A DNA stretch of 64,000 nt from VRUE01 sp963747765 (GCA_963747765.1 CAVVGH010000005.1:372001-436000), one strand, 5' to 3'; counted from the first letter of the stretch, positions 7,592-16,252 are shown. Notes: generated by a model from the letters alone, not told the origin. A program made the numbers and translations.

Positions 7592-7960
7592 GGACTTCTG
7601 GTGCTCGGCATCGTCTTGCTCTGGCCAGACTTGCGCTCGCGCTTCTCCGGCGGTCATCCGCCGCGTTCACTGCGGGTCGCCGATCGCCGCAGCCGGCGGC
7701 AAGCCCACTCGTGCCTATCCGGTTCGCTCCAGCCCGACCTCTGTGCACGGCTGAACCCTTTGCCCCCGCGGACGGTGGTCAAAAGACCATTCGATGAAGA
7801 AATCAGGGCCTCGGCTCCGCGCGTCGCCGCCCTGATCAACCGCGACCGGCGAGGCGAGGCCGGCGCGCTCTGGGGCGAACGCGCGGCCGAGAGGGAGATC
7901 GGCCGATCGCGCCCGGCGACGATCGGCGGCCTCGCTCGACTGGGAGATCGCCGAGCTCTG
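7592..7960 (+). repeat. Repeat family A, copy 1 (long)
   Basis: About 370 bp nearly identical to 9297-9705, in the same orientation; the two copies bracket the DUF1016 gene. Starts GGACTTCTGGTGCTCGGCAT and ends GGCCTCGCTCGACTGG. One frame encodes RTVVKRPFDEEIRASAPRVA then GRSRPATIGGLARL, so part of it derives from a coding region with a winged-helix-like motif. Confidence 0.85.
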
Positions 7961-8013
7961 CCTTCGGGCCCGGTTCGAGCGCGGCGTCCGAGGGCTATGC
8001 GAACGTTTGTTCG

Positions 8014-9204
8014 ATGACGTCGAACGACCGCCTTGGGCATTCCGCCCGCGAGCCGCGCCGCAGCCGCCGGCCACAAAGCCGCCTGGGATCGGGTGCGGTC
8101 GATAAGCCGGCGAACGGGGAGTCGGCCGGCTCCGCCGCGTACGCTGAGCTCCTTGCCGATATCCGGCGGCGGATCGCAGCGTCGAGGACACGGGCCGCGA
8201 TTGCGGTCAACCGGGAGCTGATCGAGCTCTACTGGGGGATCGGGCGGGAGATCCTGCGCCGCCAGGAGGAGCGGGGCTGGGGCGCCAAGGTCATCGACCA
8301 GCTGGCCCGCGACCTGAAGGAGGAGGGGCATCGGGGCTTCTCGGTCCGGAACCTGAAGTACATGCGCACATTTGCCATGAACTGGCCGAACCTGGCAATT
8401 GTGCAGACGCCGTCTGCACAAATCACGTGGTCCCACCACAAGGTCCTGCTCGACAAGCTTGACGATCCGAAGATCCGGCTTTGGTATGCGGAATCGGCTG
8501 CGACGCAGTGCTGGGTCGGTGCGCGTCCTCGAACACCAGGTCGCCACGCAGCTGCACCTGCGCCAGGGGAAGGCAACGACCAATTTCGCCGGCGCGCTGC
8601 CTGCCCCCGACTCCGAGCTGGCCCAGGAGATGCTCCGCGACCCCTACGACCTTTCCTTCCTGCCCGGCGAGCGGATCGCCGAGGAGCGTGACCTCGAAGA
8701 CGCTCTGCTCGCCGACATCGTCAAGTTCATGCTCGAGCTGGGCGGCGGGCTCACTTCGCGGGGCGGCACAAGCGGCTCGAGGTCGGCGGCGATGAGTTCT
8801 TCATCGACCTCTTGTTCTTTCACGTCGAGCTCATGCGCTACGTGGTCGTCGAGCTGAAGATCGGCAAGTTCAAGGCCGAGTATGCAGGCAAGCTGAACTT
8901 CTACCTGAACGCCGTCGACGAGCAGATCCGCCGCCCCCACCACAAGGAGACGATCGGCATCCTGCTCTGCACCGGGCGCAACCGCCAGGTTGTCGAGTAC
9001 GCCCTGCGGGGCATCGAGACTCCGATCGGCGTCTCCACCTACACGGTCGACCGGACCGCCCTCACCGAAAAGCTGCCGCCCGAGCTCGAAGAGCAACTGC
9101 CCAGCGTGAGCGAGCTCACCTCCGGGCTGCAGCGGATCGTCGACGAGCGGGCCGACGAACTCGCCGAGGCCCTGGGCGAGAGCGAATCTCCCGGCGTCGG
9201 CTGA
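8014..9204 (+). pseudogene. DUF1016 / YhcG-family PDDEXK nuclease, two frame changes
   Basis: The three frame segments join into one DUF1016 protein. The N-terminal winged-helix domain reads AYAELLADIRRRIAASRTRA, then NRELIELYWGIGREIL and GFSVRNLKYMRTF. The C-terminal nuclease domain has DLLFFHVELMRYVVVELKIG (E-x-K-type active site) and HHKETIGILLCTGRN. An extra G in the GGG run at 8513-8515 shifts the frame after AESAATQCW, and a second change between about 8745 and 8757 restores it. The amino acids between the shifts remain family-like (VRVLEHQVATQL; FLPGERIAEERDLEDAL). This means either very recent decay or assembly error. YhcG-type nucleases are associated with defence islands and mobile DNA. 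Flanked by direct copies of repeat A. Confidence 0.85.
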
Positions 9205-9220
9205 CGCGCAACGAGCACGA

Positions 9221-9298
9221 TCCGGGTTCCAACCCAGTGCCTATGTATTCCTCTTCTTGTCCGGGTTCCAACCCAGTGCCTATGTATTCCTCTTCTTG
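9221..9298 (+). repeat. Two tandem 39-bp repeats
   Basis: The unit starting TCCGGGTTCCAACCCAGTGC is repeated exactly at 9221-9259 and 9260-9298. Each unit contains the dyad GGGTTCCAACCC. Lies directly between the DUF1016 stop and repeat A. Confidence 0.9.
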
Positions 9299-9705
9299 GG
9301 ACTTCTGGTGCTCGGCATCGTCTTGCTCTGGCCAGACTTGCGCGCGCGCTTCTCCGGCGGTCATCCGCCGCGTTCACTGCGGGTCGCCGATCGCCGCAAC
9401 CGGCGGCAAGCCCACTCGTGCCTATCCGGTTCGCTCCAGCCCGACCTCTGTGCACGGCTGAACCCTTTGCCCCCGCGGACGGTGGTCAAAAGACCATTCG
9501 ATGAAGAAATCAGGGCCTCGGCTCCGCGCGTCGCCGCCCTGATCGAACCCGACCGGCGAGGCGAGGCCGGCGCGCCCTGATCGAACGCGACCGGCCAGGC
9601 GAGGCCGGCGCGCCCTGGGGCGAACGCGTGGCCGAGAGGGAGATCGGCCGATCGCGCCCGGCGACGATCGGCGGCCTCGCTCGACTGGAGGAGATCGGCG
9701 CTCTG
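9297..9705 (+). repeat. Repeat family A, copy 2 (long)
   Basis: Same content and orientation as 7592-7960, with an added tandem duplication of a ~37-bp GATCGAAC-containing segment (9540-9615). Confidence 0.85.
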
Positions 9706-9801
9706 AAGAGGCATCGCAATCAAAGGAAGGGCGATCGCTGGGAGGCAAAGAACCTCTTCAAGCTCTTGAATCGCTTTGAGGACGCTGTGCGACGGACCTG
9801 A
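9577..9801 (+). pseudogene. 3' fragment of a winged-helix protein gene within repeat A
   Basis: An open frame with no proper start, ending TGA at 9799, reads LIERDRPGEAGAP, GRSRPATIGGLARLEEIGAL, then RKGDRWEAKNLFKLLNRFED. The SRPATIGGLARLEEIGALKR stretch has the look of a winged-helix recognition segment, and the amphipathic C-terminal helix ends naturally. The same frame is partly kept in the other A copies. I interpret it as the tail of a lost regulatory gene. Family not identified. Confidence 0.35.
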
Positions 9802-9856
9802 CAGATTGCCGTTCGGTTGGGCGGCAAGCTACCCGGCAGCCCGGCGGCTCCCGAGC

Positions 9857-10147
9857 TCAGCCCAAGGCAAAGGGGCCGGTGCCGGCCAGGCCGATTGCCG
9901 CGACGGCGAGGAGGGCGAGGCCGGAGGCCGCATAGGAGAAGGCGAGGGCGCGGGCTCCACGCGGGGTGGCAACGTGTCGTCGCCCGCTTCGTTTGCCCAG
10001 GAGCCGGCGGCGCAGGTCGCCGCGGAAGCTCGGCGCGGGGTTGGGCCGCTGCGCCTGGAGGCGCATGGCCATCGCCACCAGCGACTCGGCGACGGGGCCC
10101 TCGAGGTCGGGCGGCAGGTCGCGGCGGATGTCGTCGGGGACCTGCAC
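9857..10147 (-). CDS. Small membrane-anchored protein of unknown function
   Basis: 96 residues from GTG 10147. It has a charged N-terminal cytosolic part (DDIRRDLPPDLEGPVAESLV, then FRGDLRRRLLGKR) and one C-terminal transmembrane helix (FSYAASGLALLAVAAIGLAG). It starts two bases after the stop of the O-antigen ligase gene, so the two form an operon. The length and layout (cytosolic helix then one membrane span) suggest a regulatory or assembly partner for the polysaccharide enzyme, but no family was recognised. Confidence 0.7.
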   Translation of the reverse strand: MQVPDDIRRDLPPDLEGPVAESLVAMAMRLQAQRPNPAPSFRGDLRRRLLGKRSGRRHVATPRGARALAFSYAASGLALLAVAAIGLAGTGPFALG

Positions 10148-10149
10148 GG

Positions 10150-12135
10150 TCAGCCGGCGAAGAGCGGGGAGTGGGGGTTGAGCGACTTCGCCCTGCGATA
10201 GGCGCGCAGGGAGGCGGCCACCCGGCCCTGCTCACCCTCTATACGCGAGAGGACGAGCCAGGTTCGCCAGTTGGTCGACTCCCTTGCGGTTGCCGCGCGG
10301 GCCGCGGCGGCGGCGGGCGCCAGGTTGCCCTGGGCCTCGAGCAGAAGGGCCTGCTGGAGGCGGGGGGCGGCCGCTTCGGGCTGGGCGTTCTGAGCGCTGC
10401 GGGCGGCAGCGAGCGCTGCGGGCAGGTTCGACGCTCGGGCGTCTGACTCGCTCTGGCGAAGCAGCGACGAGGAGGAGAGCGGGATCGCGATCGCGACGAC
10501 GGCGGCGATCGCGGCCACGGAGAGGGCGGCCCGCAGCGGGAAGCGCAGCGCCGGCCTGCCGGCCGCGCGCGACCGAGCGGCGGTGCTGACCAGCGCCGAG
10601 GCGAGCAGGAGCATCGCCACGGGCAGGACCGGGATCTGCCACATCCAGTCGAAGATCGCGGTGAGAAAGAAGGCGGTGCAGCCCGCCACCGCGGCGGCGA
10701 GCTGGGGCCTGCCGCGCCCCGCGGCGCGCAGCGTCGCCCGGGTTCCGCCGAACAGGACCGCCAAGAGGAAGGCGGCGAGCAGGGCGAGCCCGACGATCCC
10801 CAGCTCACCGAGCGTCTGCATGTAGAGGGAGTGGGTGTCGAGCACGACGCTGCGGATGTCGCCGTTGCGGGCCCACCAGTACTCGAAGCTGCCCGAGCCG
10901 GTGCCGGTCAGGGGCTTTGCTCCATTCTCTTCGGCCGCCGAGCTCCACAGCTGGTAGCGCCCCTCGCCGGCGACGCTGGCGAGGCGACCGGCTCCTCCCT
11001 TGGAAGGCGCGCCGGTTTGCTTGAAGTCGCTCCAGGCGTGCGAGACGCGACCCGGGGCGTTGAGTGCCGCCGCCGCGATCAACACCGCCAGGGCGCCGGC
11101 CAGGGTGGCGACCAGCGACTGGCGCCGCGAGACGCGCGTCCAGCGCGGGCGCATGTCGTGGGTCAGCGCGATCGAGATCCCCGCCTGGAGGAGGCCGACG
11201 CCGGCGCAGACGACGATCGTCATCGCCAGCATCTGGTTGCCCTGGTGTTGGGCGGCGGCGTTGAAGAGACCCTGCTGGAGGGCGTCGCGCTGGGTTGCGG
11301 CGGCGATCAGGATCGCGCCGCCCGCGCCGGCCACGAGCAGGGTGAGAAGCTTCGGCAGGCGGTCGGAGGTGAGCGCCAGGAAGAGGGCGAGCACGACGAT
11401 GGCGGCGGCGATGCCGCCGCGCGAGAGGGTGAGGAAGCTGGTCAGCGCCAGCGCCGGGAGGGCCGCGGCGGCGAGGGCGCGGAAGGCGACGATTCGCGCG
11501 CCGCTCGCCACCTGGAGCAGCAGTGGCAGCCCGATCGCGACGAGCGCGGCAACCGCGTTCCAGTAGTTCAGCGGGTAGGAGAGCCGTTCGCTGGCGCCGC
11601 CGTAGAAGAGCCTGGCCGTCTGCTCGGCTTCGGGAAACCAGGCGGGATGCAGGCGGGAGAGCAGGGCGACGATCGCGACGAAGGCGATGCCGGTGCCGAC
11701 CGCGGCGACCATGCGGCGGGCGCCGCGGGAGTCGCGCAGGAAGAGGGCGAGGGCGAAGACGCCGAGGTAGGTGGCGACGCGGGCGACGTCAGCGGAGGTC
11801 TTGTCGACGCTCTCGGTCCAGGTGAGGCTGAGCGCCGACCAGGCGGCGAAGGCGGCGAGCAGGCCGAGGGCGCACCAGGCGAGCGGCCCGAGCCGGCGGC
11901 GCGGTAGGGCGCCGGCGAGGACCATGGCGAGCAGGACCCACCAGATGGCGATCCCAACCTGGTCGCCTACGAGCGGGTCATAGCCGCCCCCCTTGAGGCC
12001 GAGGTAGGCGACGAGGCCGAAGCCGAGCAGCCAGGTGGAGACGGCGTTCCAGTTGACCCGGCGGGCGAGCTGCAGCGGGACGGTGCTCGGCAGGGGCGAG
12101 GCGGCCTGCAGCCGGCTTGTCTGGGCGGCCTCCAT
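10150..12135 (-). CDS. O-antigen ligase/polymerase (Wzy_C/WaaL-type) with C-terminal TPR-like region
   Basis: 661 residues with about a dozen transmembrane segments (for example WLLGFGLVAYLGL, WWVLLAMVLAGAL, LGVFALALFLRD). The typical Wzy_C loop has GEGRYQLWSSAAEENGAKPL, GTGSGSFEYWW and DTHSLYMQTLGELGIVG (the H-S-x-x-x-x-x-GE-G signature of O-antigen ligases). After the last membrane spans, residues about 570-661 form helical repeats (ALAAARSAQNAQPEAAAPRL ... SLRAYRRAKSLNPHSPLF) like TPRs. It would join or polymerise glycans outside the membrane. Next to the glycosidase-like gene at 13099 and co-directional with the AbrB/VapC pair. Part of an exopolysaccharide function with the sugar-phosphate transferase at 56185, although that lies far away. 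Confidence 0.88.
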   Translation of the reverse strand: MEAAQTSRLQAASPLPSTVPLQLARRVNWNAVSTWLLGFGLVAYLGLKGGGYDPLVGDQVGIAIWWVLLAMVLAGALPRRRLGPLAWCALGLLAAFAAWSALSLTWTESVDKTSADVARVATYLGVFALALFLRDSRGARRMVAAVGTGIAFVAIVALLSRLHPAWFPEAEQTARLFYGGASERLSYPLNYWNAVAALVAIGLPLLLQVASGARIVAFRALAAAALPALALTSFLTLSRGGIAAAIVVLALFLALTSDRLPKLLTLLVAGAGGAILIAAATQRDALQQGLFNAAAQHQGNQMLAMTIVVCAGVGLLQAGISIALTHDMRPRWTRVSRRQSLVATLAGALAVLIAAAALNAPGRVSHAWSDFKQTGAPSKGGAGRLASVAGEGRYQLWSSAAEENGAKPLTGTGSGSFEYWWARNGDIRSVVLDTHSLYMQTLGELGIVGLALLAAFLLAVLFGGTRATLRAAGRGRPQLAAAVAGCTAFFLTAIFDWMWQIPVLPVAMLLLASALVSTAARSRAAGRPALRFPLRAALSVAAIAAVVAIAIPLSSSSLLRQSESDARASNLPAALAAARSAQNAQPEAAAPRLQQALLLEAQGNLAPAAAAARAATARESTNWRTWLVLSRIEGEQGRVAASLRAYRRAKSLNPHSPLFAG

Positions 12136-12281
12136 CTGGCTCTATGTACGGGTGGGGGCGCGAAAGGCTGACGGTATGGGTGGAGGCGCGAAAGGCTGCC
12201 GGGCCGTCAGCGCAAGATATGACCGCCTTGAGGATCGGGGCTGTCTCCGCCGAGCAATCGACGACCGAGACGAGGTGTCCC

Positions 12282-12698
12282 TCAGCCCTGTTCGGGCAGC
12301 GCAACCGACATCAGCGCCTCCTTCTCGGCGACGGCGAGAACATCGGCGTCGGCCGTCGCGATGCGGTCGTCTGACCGGGCCGAGGCAATCAGCACCGCAT
12401 CGGCGAGGGAGATTGGTTGCGTACTTCTGTGGTAGTGCTTGGCACGGATCTCGGCTGCTCGCTGCGCCGTGCCCGCATCGAGCGCGACCGCGGCCAACGG
12501 CCCTTCGAGCAATGGCTCGATGATCTCCATCGCGTCGGCGATCGCCAGGCCATGGCGCCGGGCGGCCACATCGAGCGTCTCGGCCAGGTTCGCGGTCGCC
12601 ACGGCGGCGTCTCCCTCGCGCATGATCGCGCGCACCTGCGCCGCCGCCGGGCCTCCCACCAGGAAGGCGATCAGGGCGTAGGCATCGAGAAGGGTCAT
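12282..12698 (-). CDS. VapC-type PIN-domain toxin
   Basis: 138 residues. MTLLDAYALIAFLVG carries the first Asp, NLAETLDVAARR the Glu, ISLADAVLIASAR the third acidic, and IATADADVLAVAE the fourth, so the PIN active site is complete. The start ATG overlaps the antitoxin stop by four bases (ATGA). Directly downstream of an AbrB-type antitoxin. Confidence 0.93.
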   Translation of the reverse strand: MTLLDAYALIAFLVGGPAAAQVRAIMREGDAAVATANLAETLDVAARRHGLAIADAMEIIEPLLEGPLAAVALDAGTAQRAAEIRAKHYHRSTQPISLADAVLIASARSDDRIATADADVLAVAEKEALMSVALPEQG

Positions 12699-12955
12699 GG
12701 CCTGTTGCGGCGCTCCTCCGCGGCGCGCTCGTCCGCTCGTGCAGCACGGCGAAGATCGCCGACGTCAAGCCCAACGAGCTTCCCGGCAAGCGCGCCCTCG
12801 GCTGCTGCGATCGGGTCCTCTGCGGCAGGCTCGAGGACGATCCGATCCCCCTGGTCCTCGAGAGCCACCGCCGAGGTGCCCCAGCGCTTGCGGATCGGTG
12901 CTGGAATCGAAATCTGCCCGCCTTTGGAGATCTTCATGCGTGTTTTCATGCTCAT
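12695..12955 (-). CDS. AbrB/SpoVT (MazE-like) antitoxin
   Basis: About 86 residues from ATG 12955 (a nearby ATG at 12949 is also possible; the frame is open up to 13000). The swapped-hairpin domain is obvious: MKISKGGQISIPAPIRKRWG then AVALEDQGDRIVLEPA. The C-terminal helical part (VGLDVGDLRRAARADERAAE) is the toxin-binding region. Precedes and overlaps VapC. The AT-rich ATATTTTACAT just upstream of the start (minus strand) is the likely -10 region. Confidence 0.9.
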   Translation of the reverse strand: MSMKTRMKISKGGQISIPAPIRKRWGTSAVALEDQGDRIVLEPAAEDPIAAAEGALAGKLVGLDVGDLRRAARADERAAEERRNRP

Positions 12956-12988
12956 GTAAAATATCATGACGTGCCACACCAACCTACC

Positions 12989-13094
12989 TCTCGATCCCAA
13001 GAGCTACAACACGCCCCGCCAGCGTAGGCGTCGATATCGTGCTCTCGATCCCAACGGACAACACGCCCCGCCGGCGTAGGCGTCGATATCGTGC
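12989..13094. repeat. Tandem ~54-bp repeat with GATATC in each unit
   Basis: CTCTCGATCCCAA ... ACAACACGCCCCGCC ... TAGGCGTCGATATCGTGCT occurs twice (12989-13042 and 13043-13094). It fills the divergent spacer between the AbrB/VapC operon and the glycosidase-like gene, so it may hold both promoters. Confidence 0.8.
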
Positions 13095-13098
13095 TGGT

Positions 13099-14598
13099 GT
13101 GAGCGCATCGCGGTGCAGGGGGTTGCGCAGGATCGCTGTCCGGATAGGGGCGGCGGCAATCGCGCTGGTTGCGTTCGTCCTGGCGGCAGCCGGGCCACAG
13201 GCGGACGTGGCGGTCAGCCGGCCGCTCGTGACCGGGGTGGCCGGCCTGGGCACCGACGACCCGCTTGCGTTTCAGCACGTGAGGGAAACGGGCGCGCGGC
13301 TCGTTCATCTGCCGATCGGCTGGAGCAGCATTGCTCCGCGCAACCCACCCGCTGCCTGGAATCCCGAAGACCCCGCCGATCCGAACTACGACTGGGCAAA
13401 GGCCGACGCCGCTGTGAGCGTCGCGGTTGCAATGGGTCTGACGCCCGTTGTCCTGATCAACGGGGCGCCGAAGTGGGCGCAGCGGTGCCAGGCGCCGAGC
13501 GCATTCGGCAGCGCCGTGTGCGAACCCGACCCGGCGGCGCTGGCGGCCTTCGCGAGGGCCGCCGCCACCCGCTACAGCGGCTATTTCGCGGGGCTGCCGC
13601 GGGTGCGCTACTGGCAGGGGCTGAACGAGCCCAACCTGAGCCTCTTCTTCGACCCGCAGTTCGCGGGCGGCAAGCCGGTCTCGGCGGCGCTCTACCGGGC
13701 GCTGATCAACGCCTTCTACTTCGCGATCAAGTCCGTGAATCGCTCGAACCTGGTGCTGGCCGCCGGGCTCGGGCCGGTCGCCGTCCCCCGCTACACGATC
13801 GGGCCGCTGCGCTTCGCCCGCGAACTGCTCTGCATGAAGGGGCGGCGCAAGCCGCGCCCGATGCGCGGCAACTGCCACGGCGGCGTCCACTTCGACATCT
13901 TCGACATCCACCCCTATACGACCGGCGGGCCCACCCACGAAGGGCACGCCGACGACGTGGAGCTGGGCAGCCTCGGGAAGCTCGCCGACTTGATCCGGGC
14001 TGCGGATGAGGCGGGAAGGATCAAGGGGCGGTACCGGCACACGCCGCTTTGGAACACCGAGCTGTCGTGGGACTCCAAGCCGCCCGACCCCGGCGGGCTG
14101 CCGATGAAGATCCTGAAGCGGTGGACCGCGGAAGCGCTCTACACGGTGTGGAGCGCGGGAATCAGCCACTCCTTCTGGTACGGCCTGCGCGACAGCGCCC
14201 CCAACCCCAAGCTGCCGTTCAGCGAGACGTACGAGTTTGGCCTCTACTTCCGCGGCGCAACGGTCGCCGAAGACACTCCGAAGCCGAACATGTACGCGTT
14301 CCGCTTCCCCTTCGTCGCCTACTCGCGGCGGAGCAAGGGCTTCTTCTTCTGGGGGCGGACGCCCAACAGCAGGCGGGGGAAGGTCGTGATCCAGATTCGC
14401 AAAAGCCGGCGCTGGCGCAATGCGACGGTGGCGAGAGCCGATCGCAACGGGATCTTCGAAGGGATCGCCGCAGGGACCTACGGGCGCCACAAGCACGGAT
14501 GGGTGCGGGCTCGCTATCGCGGCGAGCGCTCGGTCCCCTTCTCATTGAAGCCGGTCCGCGACTTCCACCAGGCTCCGTTCGGGAATCCGGTGGGGTAG
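13099..14598 (+). CDS. Secreted glycoside hydrolase-like (TIM-barrel, clan GH-A type) protein
   Basis: About 499 residues from GTG 13099. N-terminal signal or anchor (IAVRIGAAAIALVAFVLAAA) after a basic stretch. The (beta/alpha)8 barrel signatures are VHLPIGWSSIAP, YDWAKADAAVSVAVAMGLTP, and YWQGLNEPNLSLFF, where the NEP motif carries the acid/base Glu of clan GH-A. WNTELSWDSKPP near residue 335 carries the candidate nucleophile Glu. The C-terminal part (GKVVIQIRKSRRWRNATVAR) looks like a beta-sandwich. Related proteins accompany exopolysaccharide loci. Divergent from AbrB/VapC. The upstream ATG at 13039 lies in the tandem repeat and would give an unlikely Arg-rich leader. Confidence 0.75.
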   Translation: MSASRCRGLRRIAVRIGAAAIALVAFVLAAAGPQADVAVSRPLVTGVAGLGTDDPLAFQHVRETGARLVHLPIGWSSIAPRNPPAAWNPEDPADPNYDWAKADAAVSVAVAMGLTPVVLINGAPKWAQRCQAPSAFGSAVCEPDPAALAAFARAAATRYSGYFAGLPRVRYWQGLNEPNLSLFFDPQFAGGKPVSAALYRALINAFYFAIKSVNRSNLVLAAGLGPVAVPRYTIGPLRFARELLCMKGRRKPRPMRGNCHGGVHFDIFDIHPYTTGGPTHEGHADDVELGSLGKLADLIRAADEAGRIKGRYRHTPLWNTELSWDSKPPDPGGLPMKILKRWTAEALYTVWSAGISHSFWYGLRDSAPNPKLPFSETYEFGLYFRGATVAEDTPKPNMYAFRFPFVAYSRRSKGFFFWGRTPNSRRGKVVIQIRKSRRWRNATVARADRNGIFEGIAAGTYGRHKHGWVRARYRGERSVPFSLKPVRDFHQAPFGNPVG

Positions 14599-14698
14599 AA
14601 ACGATGAGCGAGATCGTCCATGTCATCGCCCCCGAGGCCCTATATCGCTGGATCGCCGAGCGGCGCCGGTTCGTCCCCGCCTGAGCCGGGCACTACCC

Positions 14699-14940
14699 GT
14701 CAGCCGGCAGCTCGAGCTGGTGCCCGCAGTTGGGGCAGCGGACGGTTGAGCGATCGTGGGTCGCGACGTTCGGCTTGGATGAGCCCCCGGCCTTCCCGGC
14801 ACCGGTGCCAGAAGCCGATTCGCGCCTCCTCCGCGACATGCTCGACGCAGCGGGCCGTCCGTTGCGTCGTGTCCCTGACGAGGTCAAGGAACTGCCGGGC
14901 CTCCCGCCGTCTGGCGGCGTACCATTGATAAGCATGGCTA
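14699..14940 (-). pseudogene. Possible gene remnant with a zinc-ribbon-like tail
   Basis: Minus-strand frames give YAARRREARQFLDLVRDTTQ then RTARCVEHVAEEARIGFW. After a frame change near 14800 comes VRCPNCGHQLELPADG-stop, a CxxC pattern resembling a half zinc ribbon. Neither piece has its own start. It overlaps the 5' side of the 14934 gene. Speculative. The short ORF 14604-14684 (26 codons) after the glycosidase is also probably a relic. Confidence 0.25.
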
Positions 14941-15155
14941 CCCAACCCCGGAAGCGCCCCCTTCTGGCCCCCGGCAACGAGGCCGAGTGGGCGAAGATCA
15001 ACGAGGAAGAGGCACACGAGGAAGCCGAGTTCGCCGCCACCCTCTCGATTCCCGAGCGGCTGGAGTTCGGCCAGCGCCTTTGCGATCAGGCGTTTGCCTT
15101 CTTTAACGCGGTTCGAGCCAGCGGCCATGGCCCCCAGCGAGATCCGCGGGCCTGA
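14934..15155 (+). CDS. Small partner protein of the nucleotidyltransferase module (putative antitoxin)
   Basis: 73 residues: MATQPRKRPLLAPGNEAEWA, then IPERLEFGQRLCDQAFAFFN and AVRASGHG. It is rich in acidic residues (INEEEAHEEAEF) and predicted helical. It overlaps the following nucleotidyltransferase gene by 29 bases. The helix SIPERLEFGQRLCDQAFAFF has the same shape as PMSERLELALSWNAVAAELR in the small gene (16751) preceding the second nucleotidyltransferase, so both pairs look like one module type. Role as an antitoxin is inferred from order, overlap and size. Confidence 0.65.
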   Translation: MATQPRKRPLLAPGNEAEWAKINEEEAHEEAEFAATLSIPERLEFGQRLCDQAFAFFNAVRASGHGPQRDPRA

Positions 15156-15651
15156 TCTCGCCGGCGTTGTCGCCGATGCGAATGAGGCTGGCCTTGAGCA
15201 CGTCGTAATCGGCGGCTTTGCCGTTATCGCTCACGGCTATTTCCGCGCGACCAAGGACTCCGACCTGCTCGTGCCCGACGGTGCCGAGGCCGACGCGGCG
15301 GTCGGCCGCTTCTTCGACCTGATCGACGCGACTCGCTTCAGCGATGGCAAGCGCTATGCGGCAGAGGAAATCGCCGCCTCCCATCACCTTCGCGTCGACA
15401 GTCGGCACGGCGTGATCGACATCATGCGAGGAGGGCTACCTCCGCTTGACTACGACACGGTCGCCAAACGGGCGATCGACGGCTCCTGGCGGGGAACTCC
15501 CTTCCGCGTTGCGTCGCTGCGAACGTTGGTCGGCTTCAAGCGGCTCGCCAATCGCCCTGGAGATCGCGTCGACCTCGAAGAGCTCGAACGGGCGAACGGT
15601 GAGCTCCCCGAAGACGAGATCCCCGGTCTCGACGCTTCGGGGACCTTGTAG
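15127..15651 (+). CDS. MNT-type nucleotidyltransferase (AbiEii-like), module 1
   Basis: 174 residues from ATG 15127. HVVIGGFAVIAHGYFRATKD then SDLLVP gives the G-G-x(n)-D-x-D pattern of polymerase-beta-like minimal nucleotidyltransferases (KDSDLLV as the acidic pair), and GVIDIMRGGLPPLDYD carries the third Asp. The closing helix has LRTLVGFKRLANRPGDRVDL, the usual K-x(2)-R-x(4)-D-x-x-D helix. Such proteins are toxins (AbiEii, MenT) or antitoxins (MntA) that modify tRNA or HEPN partners. Which role applies here is not visible in the sequence. Confidence 0.85.
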   Translation: MAPSEIRGPDLAGVVADANEAGLEHVVIGGFAVIAHGYFRATKDSDLLVPDGAEADAAVGRFFDLIDATRFSDGKRYAAEEIAASHHLRVDSRHGVIDIMRGGLPPLDYDTVAKRAIDGSWRGTPFRVASLRTLVGFKRLANRPGDRVDLEELERANGELPEDEIPGLDASGTL

Positions 15652-15668
15652 GAGAACTGGATAGCGAT

Positions 15669-15998
15669 GCTCTCCCTGTTTGCCCTCCACACCTGCGAGT
15701 AGGAGGGCAAACAGGGAGTTGTCTCTCTCGTCACCCATCGAGTTGTTCGTTTGGGGTCCCAGGGACCTTTTTCGACACCCTCGTCCAGGAATTTCGAGGA
15801 TCACCCATCGAGTTGTTCGTTTGGGGTCCCAGAGACCTTTTTCGACACTCTCGTTCGCAGATTTCGAGGATCACCCATCGAGTTGTTCGTTTGGGGTCCC
15901 AGAGACCTTTTTCGACACTCTCGTTCGCAGATTTCGAGGATCACCCATCGAGTTGTTCGTTTGGGGTCCCAGGGACCTTTTCCGACACTCTCGCTCCG
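15669..15998 (+). repeat. Composite repeat: hairpin C followed by four tandem D units
   Basis: Hairpin C at 15671-15718, then four units of about 70 bp at roughly 15731, 15801, 15871 and 15941. Each carries ATCGAGTTGTTCGTTTGGGG and GGTCCCAG(A/G)GACCTTTTT. The GGTCC-CAG-GGACC plus T5 looks like a short intrinsic terminator. It lies between two convergent genes (15651 and 16253). Confidence 0.9.
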
Positions 15999-16055
15999 AT
16001 GGTGCGGCCACCGGGCCGCGCTCAGCCGGGGGCGAAGGGGCCTGTGCCGACGCGG

Positions 16056-16210
16056 GGGTCGGTTCTGCCGGCGACAGATGGCCCTGCTACCCGGCGCGGC
16101 GACTCGAATGGCGTCTTCTTCGGCGGCGGCCTCGCGCAACAGCCGCCCTCGCTTGCGCTCGAGTCGAGGCCAGATGTAGCCCTTGACGACCCGGGCTGAT
16201 CGTCTCGATC
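16056..16210 (+). repeat. Repeat F, copy 2
   Basis: Shares GTCGGTTCTGCCGGCGACAG and the distal GACGACCCGGGCTGATCGTC with 1018-1115. On the minus strand part of it reads GYIWPRLERKRGRLL, which may be a decayed coding piece. No intact gene. Confidence 0.5.
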
Positions 16211-16252
16211 GCGACGACTCCTCGCTGGCTGGAGGGCGAGGCCGTCGTAGGC

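Noticed and set aside
13113..14009. Second plus-strand frame within the glycosidase-like gene
   Set aside because: Arg/Gly-rich low-complexity shadow without any family motif.
15731..15998. Four ~70-bp tandem units looked at first like a CRISPR array
   Set aside because: The units are contiguous with no variable spacers and no cas genes nearby; they are a simple tandem of D.
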